A DNA stretch of 64,000 bases from CAWGMT01 sp963823675 (GTDB lineage: Bacteria > Planctomycetota > Planctomycetia > Isosphaerales > Isosphaeraceae), in contig CAWGMT010000008.1 of assembly GCA_963823675.1 (NCBI GenBank), forward strand, positions 930,001 through 994,000. Reading direction: 5' to 3'. Below are positions 25,226 through 34,644 of the stretch, in pieces. The notes beneath the pieces are model-generated. The model searched no databases, had not been told where the DNA came from, and worked only from the letters and a program-made list of their open reading frames with translations. Within the stretch, counting starts at the first letter, position 1. The number at the start of each line of letters is the position of its first letter. The position numbers and the translations under genes are program-made.

Positions 25226-25912
25226 ATGACTGGCCCGAAACGCATCGAGAAGTACGACAAATTCGGACTTCAACTAACCCAAGTCGAAAGGAATCTCATC
25301 CTTGAAGGTGTTACCAGCCTTCCTGAAGAGATCGTGCAAACCATTCAGAGAACACCAGCCAAGCAGCCGATCAGGATGACCCTCGATGATTGGGATGAGT
25401 TAGCGGGATACATCGCATCGGAAGCCAACAACACCGGGGACAAGAAGCTCCAGAAAAGGCTCGACGCCGTCTTCGCAAAGATTAATGATCTGCTTGAAAG
25501 GCACAATGACGAAGAACCTTCCCTTATGATCAAGCCACCACTTGCAGAGGAGTCGGTTCAGCTCGCCGAGTGGGCGGCGAAGATTTTGATCGGTGCTGAG
25601 CAGCTTGGCATCAAGAGCAAGACCGTCACACAATTCCCTTTGCCTGGGGCGCATAAGTCGATCCTGATGAAGCTTCCAATTGCCTCAGCGAATCTGAAGG
25701 CGAAGCTCGCTAAAGACAAGCCGCTTCTCACAGTCGGGGAGGTCGGCGGTCTCCTCATTTCGGTCTCGGAGGCATTGCTTGACGCAACGCCCTTGCAGCA
25801 GTTCGCCCTGATCCTGAGCGCAAAGCGCTTGAAGGAATGCCTGGAAGCAGAGGTAGCCACTGCAATGAAGCCTGGAGCTAAGAGAATCGATGAAGGGGGA
25901 GCGCCGCTATGA
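25226..25912 (+). CDS. Conserved hypothetical protein
   Basis: 228 aa starting MTGPKRIEKYDKFGLQLTQV. N-terminal part: LPEEIVQTIQRTPAKQPIRM, then LDDWDELAGYIASEANNTGD and KKLQKRLDAVFAKINDLLER. The C-terminal half has AHKSILMKLPIASANLKAKL and LLISVSEALLDATPLQQFAL. Helical, soluble, no signal. I do not recognise the family. Its stop overlaps the start of a truncated cupin gene (ATGA at 25909-25912), so they were a coupled pair. Confidence 0.55.
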   Translation: MTGPKRIEKYDKFGLQLTQVERNLILEGVTSLPEEIVQTIQRTPAKQPIRMTLDDWDELAGYIASEANNTGDKKLQKRLDAVFAKINDLLERHNDEEPSLMIKPPLAEESVQLAEWAAKILIGAEQLGIKSKTVTQFPLPGAHKSILMKLPIASANLKAKLAKDKPLLTVGEVGGLLISVSEALLDATPLQQFALILSAKRLKECLEAEVATAMKPGAKRIDEGGAPL

Positions 25913-26127
25913 ACAACGGAGTCCTTGCCGCGGGAGAAGGTCGGTCGATCTGGGTTATCGGCGACCGCTACACGGTCAAGTGCAGCGGGAATGAGACGAG
26001 CGGGGCTTACGCCCTCATTGAGGCGATTGTGCCTCCCGGCAATGGTCCACCGCCCCACATCCACAGCCGGGAGGACGAGGCATTCTATGTTCTGGCTCGT
26101 TCAGACCGCTCCGAAATATGGGCTTGA
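25909..26127 (+). pseudogene. Truncated cupin domain protein
   Basis: The frame reads VIGDRYTVKCSGNETSGAYA, then LIEAIVPPGNGPPPHIHSRE and DEAFYVLA before it ends within a few residues. The first cupin motif PPPHIHSREDEAFYVL is intact, with His, His and Glu ligands, but the second motif is missing entirely. About half of the domain is gone, and the following bases to 26190 do not encode the rest in any frame. Confidence 0.6.
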
Positions 26128-26190
26128 AATCAAGCTGCCGCCTTCGTGATCGTCAAATGGGCTGCCAGGCTGAGGAATGCGAAGTAACCC

Positions 26191-27195
26191 ATGACCCAGA
26201 GATTATCTCGAGACCTTGCCCAAAGATTCGTAGCCGCCGCAGAAGCAGGCGAATGCCTGCCCATCGGCCCCGAACGTGAACGTGTCAAGTATTGGCTCCC
26301 CGAACGCCTCAATGCCGGGGAATGGCTATGCCTGATCGGCTTCGGTGATATGGACGACGATGCTGCCGACATTCTCGCCAGGCATAAGGGGCGGCTGACT
26401 CTGAGCAAACTTATCAGTTTGTCAGACACTTCGGCTCAAGCACTATCTCTGCACCAAGGCAGTGTGTTGGACCTAGACGGACTAACCAGTCTCTCCGACC
26501 CAGCCGCCCAATCTTTGTCCAAGTACCAAGGATTCCTGTCGCTGGATGGGATAACGACCCTAACCGACGTTGCCGCTGGTGACTTGGCCCAGCAGCAAGG
26601 TGGTCTCTCGCTCGATTGCCTGACCGCACTCTCTGATACGCCGGGACATCTGGCGCTGGCACGGAAGCTTGCGGCTCAGCCCAGAAGCGCTCGAAATTGC
26701 TTCAAGAGCCTGACCTACATTTCGGAGGCTGCCGCTGAGATTCTGGTCGATCTGCCAGACATACTAATCCTCGACAGCCTTCATCTCACCGAGCCGGTGG
26801 CCGCAATTCTCGCAAAACACTCGGACGGTTTGCGTTTCATGCATGCCACTTCAATCACAGAAGGGGTCGCACGAGCCTTGGCAAAGTGCGAGGGTTTCCT
26901 TGTCCTCAATATGGGACCGGTCCTCTCGCCAAGCGTTGCGAAAGAGTTAGCCGCCCATCGAACGGGACTTTTCTTGAGCGGCCTGACTTGCATTTCCGAG
27001 GACACCGCTGACGTGTTAGCCGAGCATGGGGGTCGCCTTGTTTTGTGCTGTTTCTTCCTAACTACCATCTCGGACGACGCAGCCAGATCACTGGCTCGGC
27101 ACAAAGGACCGCTAATACTCAACTATTCTGGGAACCTTCCAGAATCGGCGGCGGAGATACTTGGACCGCATGTCGAAAGCACCGATGCTGACTAA
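26191..27195 (+). CDS. Leucine-rich repeat-like protein with ~23-residue tandem repeats
   Basis: 334 aa. After an N-terminal cap (MTQRLSRDLAQRFVAAAEAG), the sequence is built of units following the pattern LxLxGLxxLSDxAAxxLAxHxG. Examples: GSVLDLDGLTSLSDPAAQSL, GFLSLDGITTLTDVAAGDLA, GLFLSGLTCISEDTADVLAE, TTISDDAARSLARHKGPLIL. About ten units are visible. Such repeats probably form a curved solenoid for protein binding. No signal peptide or membrane segment. Function unknown; the family appears frequent in planctomycetes (from memory). Confidence 0.65.
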   Translation: MTQRLSRDLAQRFVAAAEAGECLPIGPERERVKYWLPERLNAGEWLCLIGFGDMDDDAADILARHKGRLTLSKLISLSDTSAQALSLHQGSVLDLDGLTSLSDPAAQSLSKYQGFLSLDGITTLTDVAAGDLAQQQGGLSLDCLTALSDTPGHLALARKLAAQPRSARNCFKSLTYISEAAAEILVDLPDILILDSLHLTEPVAAILAKHSDGLRFMHATSITEGVARALAKCEGFLVLNMGPVLSPSVAKELAAHRTGLFLSGLTCISEDTADVLAEHGGRLVLCCFFLTTISDDAARSLARHKGPLILNYSGNLPESAAEILGPHVESTDAD

Positions 27196-28203
27196 ATGGA
27201 GCGGTTCGGTGAGGGCACATTTCATGACAGACGAGAAGGTCGGGACAATCTCTGGTATCAAGCACCGGAGGGTGAAAAAAACATTTGCATCTGCCGGTCG
27301 CCAAAATTTGCAAAAAATGCAAGGCCTGGGGAAATTCCGTCGTCTGACCGCATACTCGGCACATACTCGGCAAATTTTGGCACCCGCAAAAGCGTGCCCA
27401 CTATGCCCGCTATGCCGAGTATGATCGCGCCCGTCGGTAATTGCGAGGCGTGAGATCGTAGGTGGATGAAGGCGCGTAGACGCTGCGCCAGCACGGTTTG
27501 GGGGGCAAGTCGGGAACGCAGACCGAGGTCGAGCACGAATAACACGAATTTCACGAATCCGGACGGAAGACTGGATGATCCAGTGACTGTCAGGACCAGT
27601 CATTGACGAGGTCAGGGGCCATGCCCAGAAGACGGATCTCCCATTCGTAAGATTCGCGCCAGTCGTGGTTTAGATGCAATCCCGACTTCCTTGCCCCCCG
27701 AGCGCGTGCTGGCCATCTCCTTGGCCCGGGGCTCTTAACCGTCGGGGCCAAAACGGAAAAAAACCAGTGGATTACTCCCACTGGCTCTCATTTACTACCA
27801 TTCCCGGAGAAGATCGCGAGAGCGAGCAAGCCGAGCTCGCCCGCTCACCGAACCCTTGCCCGCGGCCAGTGTTGCGTCCTGAGGGCTTCGCACTGCTGGG
27901 GCCATTCCGGCGAGCGGCGGATCCAAATTCACCGAGACGGATTGCCAATCCGTACTACAATCGCTCGGCCATGGGTATGTTTCCGTCCACCGCTCGCCTT
28001 ATTTGTGAAACGGACCACCAAGGGTCAGCTCGCCGACGCTTGGATCGCGCTGGATTCAGCCATGACCGAGAACCCCGACGACCTGGAGGTATTGCGCGAC
28101 CGCTGCCGGTTTTTTTTGAGCATGGGGAGACCGCCGACGCCGAGTCGGCGCTGAAGGCTTTGATCGACTTCGTTGGAGTGACCGCTGGATGTCACTCCGG
28201 AGC
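27196..28203. other. Gene-poor spacer with short inverted and direct repeats
   Basis: Positions about 27350-27425 hold CATACTCGGCA twice and its inverted partner CCGAGTATG once, able to form a stem. Around 27515-27560 there is an ACACGAATTTCACGAATCC-type stretch. Apart from the TPR-like remnant at 27960-28200, no gene is supported. Confidence 0.45.
27960..28200 (+). pseudogene. TPR-like protein fragment with a poly-T frameshift
   Basis: One frame reads KGQLADAWIALDSAMTENPD then DLEVLRDRCRF. After a run of eight T (about 28110-28117) the sense continues in another frame as FEHGETADAESALKALIDF. Together they form about two TPR-type helices pairs. No start or end is defined, so this is a short remnant. 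Confidence 0.35.
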
Positions 28204-29409
28204 TCAGTTCTCCCCCGCCGGCGCCACGCGAAGCGTGGTAACCCCGGCCTCGCGAATTGCCTTCGCCGCACGGGTCACGCGCTCGAAGGGGACCTCAGCC
28301 CGAACCCGTATGAGCACCTCCGTCGTCCGGCCGCCCTTGATCGCCTGCGCGAGCGATTCCGCCAATTCGGCCGCCGAGCGGGACAACCCATCGACGATGA
28401 AGCGGTCCGAACCGCTTTCGAGAACGACGACGACCGGCCGAGGGCTTGGCGTCAGGTTCTGCGCGGGTTCGAGCGCGACTTCCGGGGCGGCCAGCGAGGC
28501 GCCATCCCGAACCGCGACGAAGCTATATGGCCGCTCGAGCATGGTGAACGTGCCCGCCAAGACGTTCTTGCCCTCGGTCCAGAGGAGGCCGTCGTAAACC
28601 TGCTCCGCGCGGGAACTGGATGGTGAAACCAACTCGTTGCGGTTTGCCGGCGGCGATCTTGCCGCGTACGGGATAGACCGATCCACTGGTGTCGGAGCGG
28701 AAGCGGCCGGTGACTTCTCCGCCTTCCTTGACCTGGATTTCGAGCGCCCCGACCACTGGCCGTTGGCAATCAGGTGGTAGGAGCCGGTGAAATCGCCCGC
28801 CTCGACAACCCGCCCGCTCGACGGCCGGCCGGGCGCGACCGCCGGGGGCAGCACGGGACGATCGAACGTGTAGATCCGGCTCTCGCCCAGCGCGAGCAGG
28901 CGCGGGCCGTTCCCACCCGCGGACGTGAACAGGATGTCGCCCCCCATGCCTTCGGGCACCACCTGCCCGCTATCAAGATCGAATGGGAATTCACCGAACA
29001 GGACAATTTCCTTCCCGTGTGCCTTCAACGACCAGTAACTGCTCGCTTCGAGCGTCTCGAACCGCTCCACAACCAAGACGGGCACCAGCGGCAACGGCGT
29101 CGGGCCGGGTTTGCCCTTCCGCAATCCCGGCGTCACCAACAGCTTCGCCAGGTTGCCTTCATCGGTCTTGACGATCAGGAGCGCCGTTCTCACGCGCGGA
29201 AGCACTTCGGGCAGGGATTCGAGCTGGCGGATCGTCAGGCTCTCATGGCTGCGCGCGTCAGGACGCCGCATCAACTCGGACACGAACGGCCCCGCAATCC
29301 GACTGAATTCGTCAGCGCGCACCCCTTCCGGAAATACGACCAGGCTGGCAATGATCAACACAGCAATCTTGGAGATCGCGCACGAAGCGTATAGCATGCG
29401 TGATAACAT
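28204..29409 (-). CDS. Exported protein with a C-terminal ExbD/TolR-like region, internal compensated frameshifts
   Basis: 401 aa. An N-terminal signal-type sequence (KIAVLIIASLVVFPEGVRAD) is followed by a beta-rich region. Its last 75 residues (GSDRFIVDGLSRSAAELAES, TTEVLIRVRAEVPFERVTRA and AKAIREAGVTTLRVAP) resemble the periplasmic part of ExbD/TolR (inference). Between about 28755 and 28605 the obvious protein sense lies in another frame: GALEIQVKEGGEVTGRFRSD, then GKIAAGKPQRVGFTIQFPR. One G missing at the start and one base extra at the end restore the frame, so the long frame as read has about 48 wrong residues. Divergent from the CvpA gene. Confidence 0.6.
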   Translation of the reverse strand: MLSRMLYASCAISKIAVLIIASLVVFPEGVRADEFSRIAGPFVSELMRRPDARSHESLTIRQLESLPEVLPRVRTALLIVKTDEGNLAKLLVTPGLRKGKPGPTPLPLVPVLVVERFETLEASSYWSLKAHGKEIVLFGEFPFDLDSGQVVPEGMGGDILFTSAGGNGPRLLALGESRIYTFDRPVLPPAVAPGRPSSGRVVEAGDFTGSYHLIANGQWSGRSKSRSRKAEKSPAASAPTPVDRSIPYAARSPPANRNELVSPSSSRAEQVYDGLLWTEGKNVLAGTFTMLERPYSFVAVRDGASLAAPEVALEPAQNLTPSPRPVVVVLESGSDRFIVDGLSRSAAELAESLAQAIKGGRTTEVLIRVRAEVPFERVTRAAKAIREAGVTTLRVAPAGEN

Positions 29410-29607
29410 ACAGGTGTCCGCTCCTTTGGCAGCAGGCAGGACGAAGCTTTAGCTGGATTCCCGCGGCACTTCTGGCCGCTTCAAGTTCCAACAGGTCAAT
29501 AGCCGATCTTAACGATACGCCACTCGACATTCTTCGAAGAATTGGCGGCGGCCGACGAATCTACGAACAGGCACCTTCTATGCCGCTTGTACCGCGAGGA
29601 GCCGACG

Positions 29608-30414
29608 ATGGGGCTGGACTTGGCTTTGGGCGTCGTCATCCTGATCACCGCATTCCGCGGCTGGTTTCGAGGGTTCATCAGTCAAGCCATTCGCATTGGA
29701 GGCTTGATTGCGTGCGTGTATCTGGCTGACCCGGTTCGCGATTACGCGAAGCCGCGGGTGCTGCCGTACTTGCCGAGCATCCCGGCCGACCTGGTTGACC
29801 GGGTGCTGTGGTGGGTGAGCGCCGTGCTGACCTACGTCGTCCTGGTCGGCGTGGTGACGCTCGTCATCAAGATGACTCGCCGGCCCGAGATTCCTGGGCT
29901 TCCCGAATCTCGTCGCAACGACCAGTTTGCCGGCTTGCTCATCGGTCTTGTCAAGGGTGTGCTCATCGCCGTCTTTCTGACCGCCAGCATCCAGAGGTTT
30001 GCCTTGACTCACCTTCAGTCCATGCCGTGGGCCGAGGAGCAGGCCAAGAACTCGCGGGCGCTCAAATGGAACGAGCAGTATCAACCGGTGGTGAGAATCT
30101 GGAAGTCGCAACCGGTCACTCATTTTGTTAACCACATCCAGCGCATGGGCTTGCAAAAGCCAGCGGACGCGGTCCCGACTTCCGATGACGGCCAGTCCCA
30201 GGGTACGGAAGGTTCGCCCCTCCAGACCGCAAGCCGGACGTCCGACCGGGAACTCGAGCGGTCCGACCAAACGGAGAGCCAATCCGGCTCGGGCGATCAA
30301 TCCTCGTCTTCGGGACGGGTGAAGTACCATCTCCTGGACCCGGACCTCGCCAAAGCGGCCGAAGAGCTCAACGGGGAACCCAAGGCGCAGGCCCAGGACA
30401 AGCGCCCCAACTGA
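29608..30414 (+). CDS. CvpA family membrane protein
   Basis: 268 aa starting MGLDLALGVVILITAFRGWF. CvpA signature: RGWFRGFISQAIRIGGLIAC in the first half, then LWWVSAVLTYVVLVGVVTLV and FAGLLIGLVKGVLIAVFLTA, giving four membrane helices. A polar C-terminal tail of about 100 residues (SDDGQSQGTEGS, QSGSGDQSSSS) is unusual for the family and low in complexity. The ATG at 29608 has AGGAG seven bases upstream. CvpA proteins are linked to colicin V production and envelope stress; the molecular role is unsettled. Confidence 0.8.
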   Translation: MGLDLALGVVILITAFRGWFRGFISQAIRIGGLIACVYLADPVRDYAKPRVLPYLPSIPADLVDRVLWWVSAVLTYVVLVGVVTLVIKMTRRPEIPGLPESRRNDQFAGLLIGLVKGVLIAVFLTASIQRFALTHLQSMPWAEEQAKNSRALKWNEQYQPVVRIWKSQPVTHFVNHIQRMGLQKPADAVPTSDDGQSQGTEGSPLQTASRTSDRELERSDQTESQSGSGDQSSSSGRVKYHLLDPDLAKAAEELNGEPKAQAQDKRPN

Positions 30415-30526
30415 CGTTGACCGAAGCAAAGCCCTCGGGCACACTTGCAGCCGGACTGGGCATTACCCAGCCGCGCGATGATTCGCCGGCGGAACAAATC
30501 CTGGCTTGCTGGGAAGGAGCCCACCG

Positions 30527-32771
30527 ATGGCCGGGGATGCTCAGTACACCGGCGGAACGGATCGGGCGGGCGTAGGTCAGGCTTTCCAGCCTGACGTCAT
30601 GCTGGAAAGCCTGACCTACGGCACACGTTCTCCGGCAGCTCCCTTGAGGGCGGAGGCGTGCCCTCGCCGCGAACTGCCGCGCTGGCTGGTCTACTTCCTC
30701 GTGCTGGGGTTCTATCTCACCCTGCGCGGATATCACAGCTTCGACGGCGATCAAGCGTACCGGTTGCCCCTGCTTCTGCACTGGCAGAATCCACAACTTT
30801 ACGCCGGCGACCCTTTCGTCCAGGCGTTCGACGGGTTCAATCCGCATCGCGGCGCCTTGATGGTCCTCGACGGTGTGGCCCGTCCGCTTGGGCTGCCGGC
30901 GGGGCTCTTTGTCCTGTTTGTCTTGACGTTCGGCGCGACATGCCTGGGTGTCGCACGCCTGGCCCGGGCCGCATGGCCCGAGGCGGGGGATCATGTCGGC
31001 CTGCTGGCTGTTGGATTGGTCCTGGCCGCCAAGGCCGGCAACATTGGAACCAACCACCTCTTCGAGGCCATGCTGCTGGACCGGCTGATCGCCTTCGCAC
31101 TCGGCTGGCTGGCGTTAGCACAGGTCGTGACTGATCCCCTGCGGCATCGCTGGCGCGCCCGGCGCGATCTGCCTGGCGACGTTGATTCATCCGTCGCTCG
31201 GGCTTCAGCTCGCGATGTTCTTGTGCGGATGCTGGATGGCGTGGCCCCTCCTGGGCCGATGGACCGATACCCCGTTCCGGACGGCGATCCAGGGAATGGC
31301 AGGTCTGATTGTGGCCGTGGTACCTGGCCTGGCCGTCAACGTCGATTCCGGCTCGTCTCTGTTGAGCGGCATGCCGGCCGACGTCTTCTGGCTGCTCTCC
31401 GTCGAGCTGCAAAGCCCGCAGCACATGCTGCCGCACCTGTGGCGGATGCCCCAGTGGCTGGCCTGGTCGAGCTACCTAGTTCTGGCCGGACTGGCGTGCT
31501 CCAGCGGGAATGGGTTGCGGCAGGCGGGCCGGGAGCATGGGTCGAAAGACGCGTATTCCCCCCTGCCCTGGCCGCCGGCTCGGACGCGGTTGATCATCGC
31601 GCTTCTGGTCATCCTCGCGGGTCTGGCTGTCGCATGGTTTTTCATCGAGATCCGCCATCAAGTGCGCGTGACCGTGTTTCAGCCGTTCCGGATGGCGACG
31701 GTGGCGCGGGGAATTGCGCTGGTACTGGTCTCTGGACGGCTCATTGCCTTGTGGCAGAGGGGAACGTGGCAGGGCCGGCTGCGGTCAATCCTCATGGCGG
31801 TGGGCTTGATCGGCGACTGGCTGCTGGTCGTGGTGACGCTCTCGGAGCTGGCGGTCTCGATCATTGAAGCGGTCCGGTCTCGAAGCCGACGGTTCCAATC
31901 GTGGAGCTTCGTCGACGGCGGCGTCTTCTTGGCGATGCTCGCTCTGGGCCTGTATTTCCTCGCTCACCACGACACCGAATATGGTCACATTCCCCTGCTC
32001 GCGGCGCTCGGCGCCGGGTCGCTCGCCGGGATCCTGGGACGTCGCGGCCGGAGGAGTTTCCTGAGCCGGTCCTGGAGCACGGAATGGACCGCGCCGCGGC
32101 TGGGCGGAGTACTCGCCCTGGCCTGGTGTGTTCCGCTGGCGGCACTCATGGCGGCCGCCGTACCGTGGAACCACCCCTGGTCGCGTCATCCGCTGGTGGC
32201 AAGCCTGCTCAACCGGTGCCGATTCATCGAGGTGCCGGTCAACGACGTGGAACGGCTGGCGCTCTGGTGCCAGGAGCATACGCCCGCAACCGCCCGGTTC
32301 ATCGGACCGCCCGGCCCCAAGACGTTCCGGCTCTGGTCGCTACGGAGCCTGGCCTTCAATCGGGCCGCCAGTCCGTACCACGCGGCCGGTCTGGCCGACT
32401 GGTACGCGCGATTTCAGGATCATGTTGATTTCCACGTCCCGCCGGTCGAGTTCGTGCGGGTCTACGTGCGGGACCGTCATCGCTTCGAGGCGCGATATCA
32501 GGCACAGAGCGACGCCCAGCGCGCCGCGCTGGCCCTCCGCCAGGGCGCGACTTATGTCATCGCGGCCGCGCCGGCCGCTAGTACGATCCTGGGAGGGCGA
32601 GCCTCCCGGCGCGACCCTTCGGGTGCCCGTCCCCCTGGCGGCTCGGACGGAGCCTCGCCCTCCCAGGGTCAAGACCACGAGAACCTCGGCCCGCTCGAAT
32701 TGCTGCACGTCGAAGGGCTGTACGCCGTTTACCGCGTCCGTCACGATACGCTCGTCCAGCGCCAGCGGTAA
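30527..32771 (+). CDS. Large multi-pass membrane protein, frameshifted, with palindromic repeats inside the frame
   Basis: From an ATG at 30527 with AAGGAG eight bases upstream. The first part is RWLVYFLVLGFYLTLRGYHS, LFVLFVLTFGATCLGVARLA and NHLFEAMLLDRLIAFALGWL. One extra base near 31160 (GCGCGCCCGG) shifts the frame, and the rest continues with LATLIHPSLGLQLAMFLCGC and several more helices. The C-terminal soluble tail includes LALWCQEHTPATARFIGPPG. Corrected length is about 747 aa with at least ten membrane helices; the layout recalls DUF6798-type or polytopic glycosyltransferase-like planctomycete proteins (uncertain). Two hairpin repeats lie inside the coding sequence, at 30571-30620 and 32588-32667. 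Confidence 0.6.
30571..30620. repeat. Perfect 20-bp palindromic repeat inside a coding frame
   Basis: CGTAGGTCAGGCTTTCCAGC (30571-30590) and its exact complement GCTGGAAAGCCTGACCTACG (30601-30620) are separated by a 10-base loop. In frame it encodes VGQAFQPDVMLESLTYG close to the N-terminus of the membrane protein. From memory, this peptide recurs at the starts of unrelated planctomycete proteins, as expected of an inserted mobile repeat. Confidence 0.85.
32588..32667. repeat. Palindromic repeat inside a coding frame near the C-terminus
   Basis: CCTGGGAGGGCGAGCCTCC (32588-32606) pairs with GGAGCCTCGCCCTCCCAGG (32649-32667), 18 of 19 bases. The 42-base middle contains a smaller GGGTGCCCGTCC segment. 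In frame it adds a Pro/Gly/Arg/Ser-rich insert (LGGRASRRDPSGARPPGGSD) to the membrane protein. Confidence 0.8.
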
Positions 32772-33376
32772 AGGAGCCGATGAGTGAACGACGCCGGCTC
32801 GACGCGCGCGACGGCTTGCACCCGCGTGGCCTGCCGGCCGGCTTCGGCCAGTGCGAGTGCCGCCGGTGGCGGGGCCAGGAGCTCCAGCCGCGTCTGGCCC
32901 AGCTTTCCGCCCGTCCAGACGATCCTGTGCGGATCGGCATCGGCCAGCTCGCTCGAGTCAGTGATGAGCAGATAGGTCGCGGCCAGGGTCTCGACCGAAG
33001 CGCGGCAGCGGTCCGCGACGTCGAATTCGACGAGCCGCGTCCCGGGCTGTGCAGCGTCGGCCCGGAGGGTGACAACCGCCGAGAAATGGTGCTGAAACAT
33101 CAGGCCGGTCAAGAGGCAGCAGAGCCCGGTCTGGCCGGCAAGGTCATGGCGGTGAATTTCCTGGTACACTGGGCTCATGACGCGCGCGGGCGAGTCTCGC
33201 TCGGCGTCGCTCTCGACGGCCCGCACGTCGCCGTAAAAAACGGGCCGGCCGAGCTCGAGGCGGTGCGTCCAGCGGTCTCCGGTCCGGTCGAAGACGACAC
33301 TGAGATCTCCGGCGGACATGACGATCCGGTCGTCGCTCTCCTGCCAGCCAAATTCGGGGCGCACTGGGCTTGGCAC
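32741..33376 (-). CDS. Conserved hypothetical protein, second gene after prfB
   Basis: 211 aa from a GTG start four bases after the prfB stop, so it belongs to the prfB transcript. Beta-rich with DRIVMSAGDLSVVFDRTGDR, WTHRLELGRPVFYGDVRAVE, SPVYQEIHRHDLAGQTGLCC and HHFSAVVTLRADAAQPGTRL, then RLVEFDVADRCRASVETLAA. No signal or membrane segment. I do not recognise the family. Its 3' end overlaps the convergent membrane-protein gene by 31 bases. Confidence 0.6.
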   Translation of the reverse strand: MPSPVRPEFGWQESDDRIVMSAGDLSVVFDRTGDRWTHRLELGRPVFYGDVRAVESDAERDSPARVMSPVYQEIHRHDLAGQTGLCCLLTGLMFQHHFSAVVTLRADAAQPGTRLVEFDVADRCRASVETLAATYLLITDSSELADADPHRIVWTGGKLGQTRLELLAPPPAALALAEAGRQATRVQAVARVEPASFTHRLLYRWRWTSVS

Positions 33377-33379
33377 CGT

Positions 33380-34505
33380 TCACGCCCTGGCCAGGTCGGC
33401 GGTTCCCTTGGCGAGCTTCATGCGCAGATATGACTCGATGAAGCCGTCAATTTCGCCATCGAGCACGGCGCGGGGATTGCCGACTTCGTGGCCGGTCCTC
33501 AGGTCCTTGACAATCTGGTACGGCTGGAGGACGTACGAGCGGATCTGGTTGCCGAAGCTGACCTCGCCTTTCTCGTCGTATTTTTTGGCGTATTCGGCCT
33601 CGCGCTTTTCCTCCTCCATGCGGATGAGCTTGGCCTTCAAGAGGGCGAGTGCATTGGTGTCGTTCTTGTGCTGGGAGCGTTCGCTGCGCGACTCGGCGGC
33701 GACGCCGGTCGGGAGGTGGGTATAGCGGACGCCGGACTCCGTCTTGTTCTGGTGCTGGCCGCCGGGCCCGCCCGAGCGGAAGACGTCGCGCTTGAGGTCT
33801 TCGTCGCGGAGCACGATGTCGATCGTGTCGTCGACCTCGGGAAGGACGTCGATGGAGGCAAATGACGTGTGCCGTCGCGCGGCGGAATCGAACGGGCTGA
33901 TCCGAACCAGCCGGTGCACGCCGGTCTCGCCGCGGAGATAGCCGTACGCATAGTCTCCCTTGATGTGGACGGTCGCCTCCTGGATGCCGGCCGCTCCGCC
34001 GTCTTCACGGTCGGAGATCTCGGCGGCGAAGCCCTTCGACTCGGCCCACATCAGGTACATCCGCAAGAGCATCTCGGCCCAGTCGCACGCCTCGGTCCCG
34101 CCGGCGCCCGCGTGAATCGTCAAGAAGGCGTTGCAGTGGTCGTTAGGCCCGCTCAACATCGAGCGGAACTCGAAGGACGAGAAATCGGTCTCGGCCTGCT
34201 GGGAGGCCGCGAGGATTTCCTCGTCGAACTCATTCGTCACGGCTTCCTCGGCCAGCTCGATCGACGCGCCCAGGTTGTCGGCCTGCCGGACCAGGTCTTC
34301 GAACGGCCTGAGGACCGTGTTCAAGGTCTTCAGCTCCTGGATGACCTCCTTGGCCTTCTCCTGGTCGTTCCAGAACGTCGGGCTGACCATCTCCTGCTCG
34401 AGCACATCCCGCCGAGCTTGTTTTTCGCCCAAGTCAAAGAGAGTCTCGCAGATGGAGGATCTTATCGATGGTGGCCTTGGCGGTACGTTTCAGATCGGCG
34501 TCCAT
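33380..34505 (-). CDS. prfB: Peptide chain release factor 2 (RF2), programmed +1 frameshift
   Basis: RF2 recognises UGA and UAA stops and releases the finished peptide. The catalytic loop SGGPGGQHQNKTES (GGQ) and the stop-codon-reading SPF motif in VRISPFDSAARRHTSF are both present. A 23-codon first frame from ATG 34505 (MDADLKRTAKATIDKILHLR) ends at CTT-TGA-C (34439-34433). A +1 slip there continues as D-LGEKQARRDVLEQEM, giving 374 aa, the usual length. This is the classic prfB autoregulation site: low RF2 lets the ribosome shift past UGA. A good Shine-Dalgarno-like stimulator just upstream is not obvious. Followed by a small co-transcribed gene. Confidence 0.95.
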
Positions 34506-34644
34506 TGCGAAGCGCTCCTCGCTAGAAACAGGCAGGGGACGAAGTCGCGTGCACAGGACTTCATCAATCAAGATCGATTCCGATACACTCTTCCTACAAG
34601 ACCATTAGACCCGATCGCTCGATTTCTAACCAGAGGAACCTCGT

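Noticed and set aside
34434..34436. TGA near the start of prfB as a sequence error
   Set aside because: It lies in the conserved CTT-TGA-C context at codon 24 and is the known programmed +1 frameshift site of RF2 genes.
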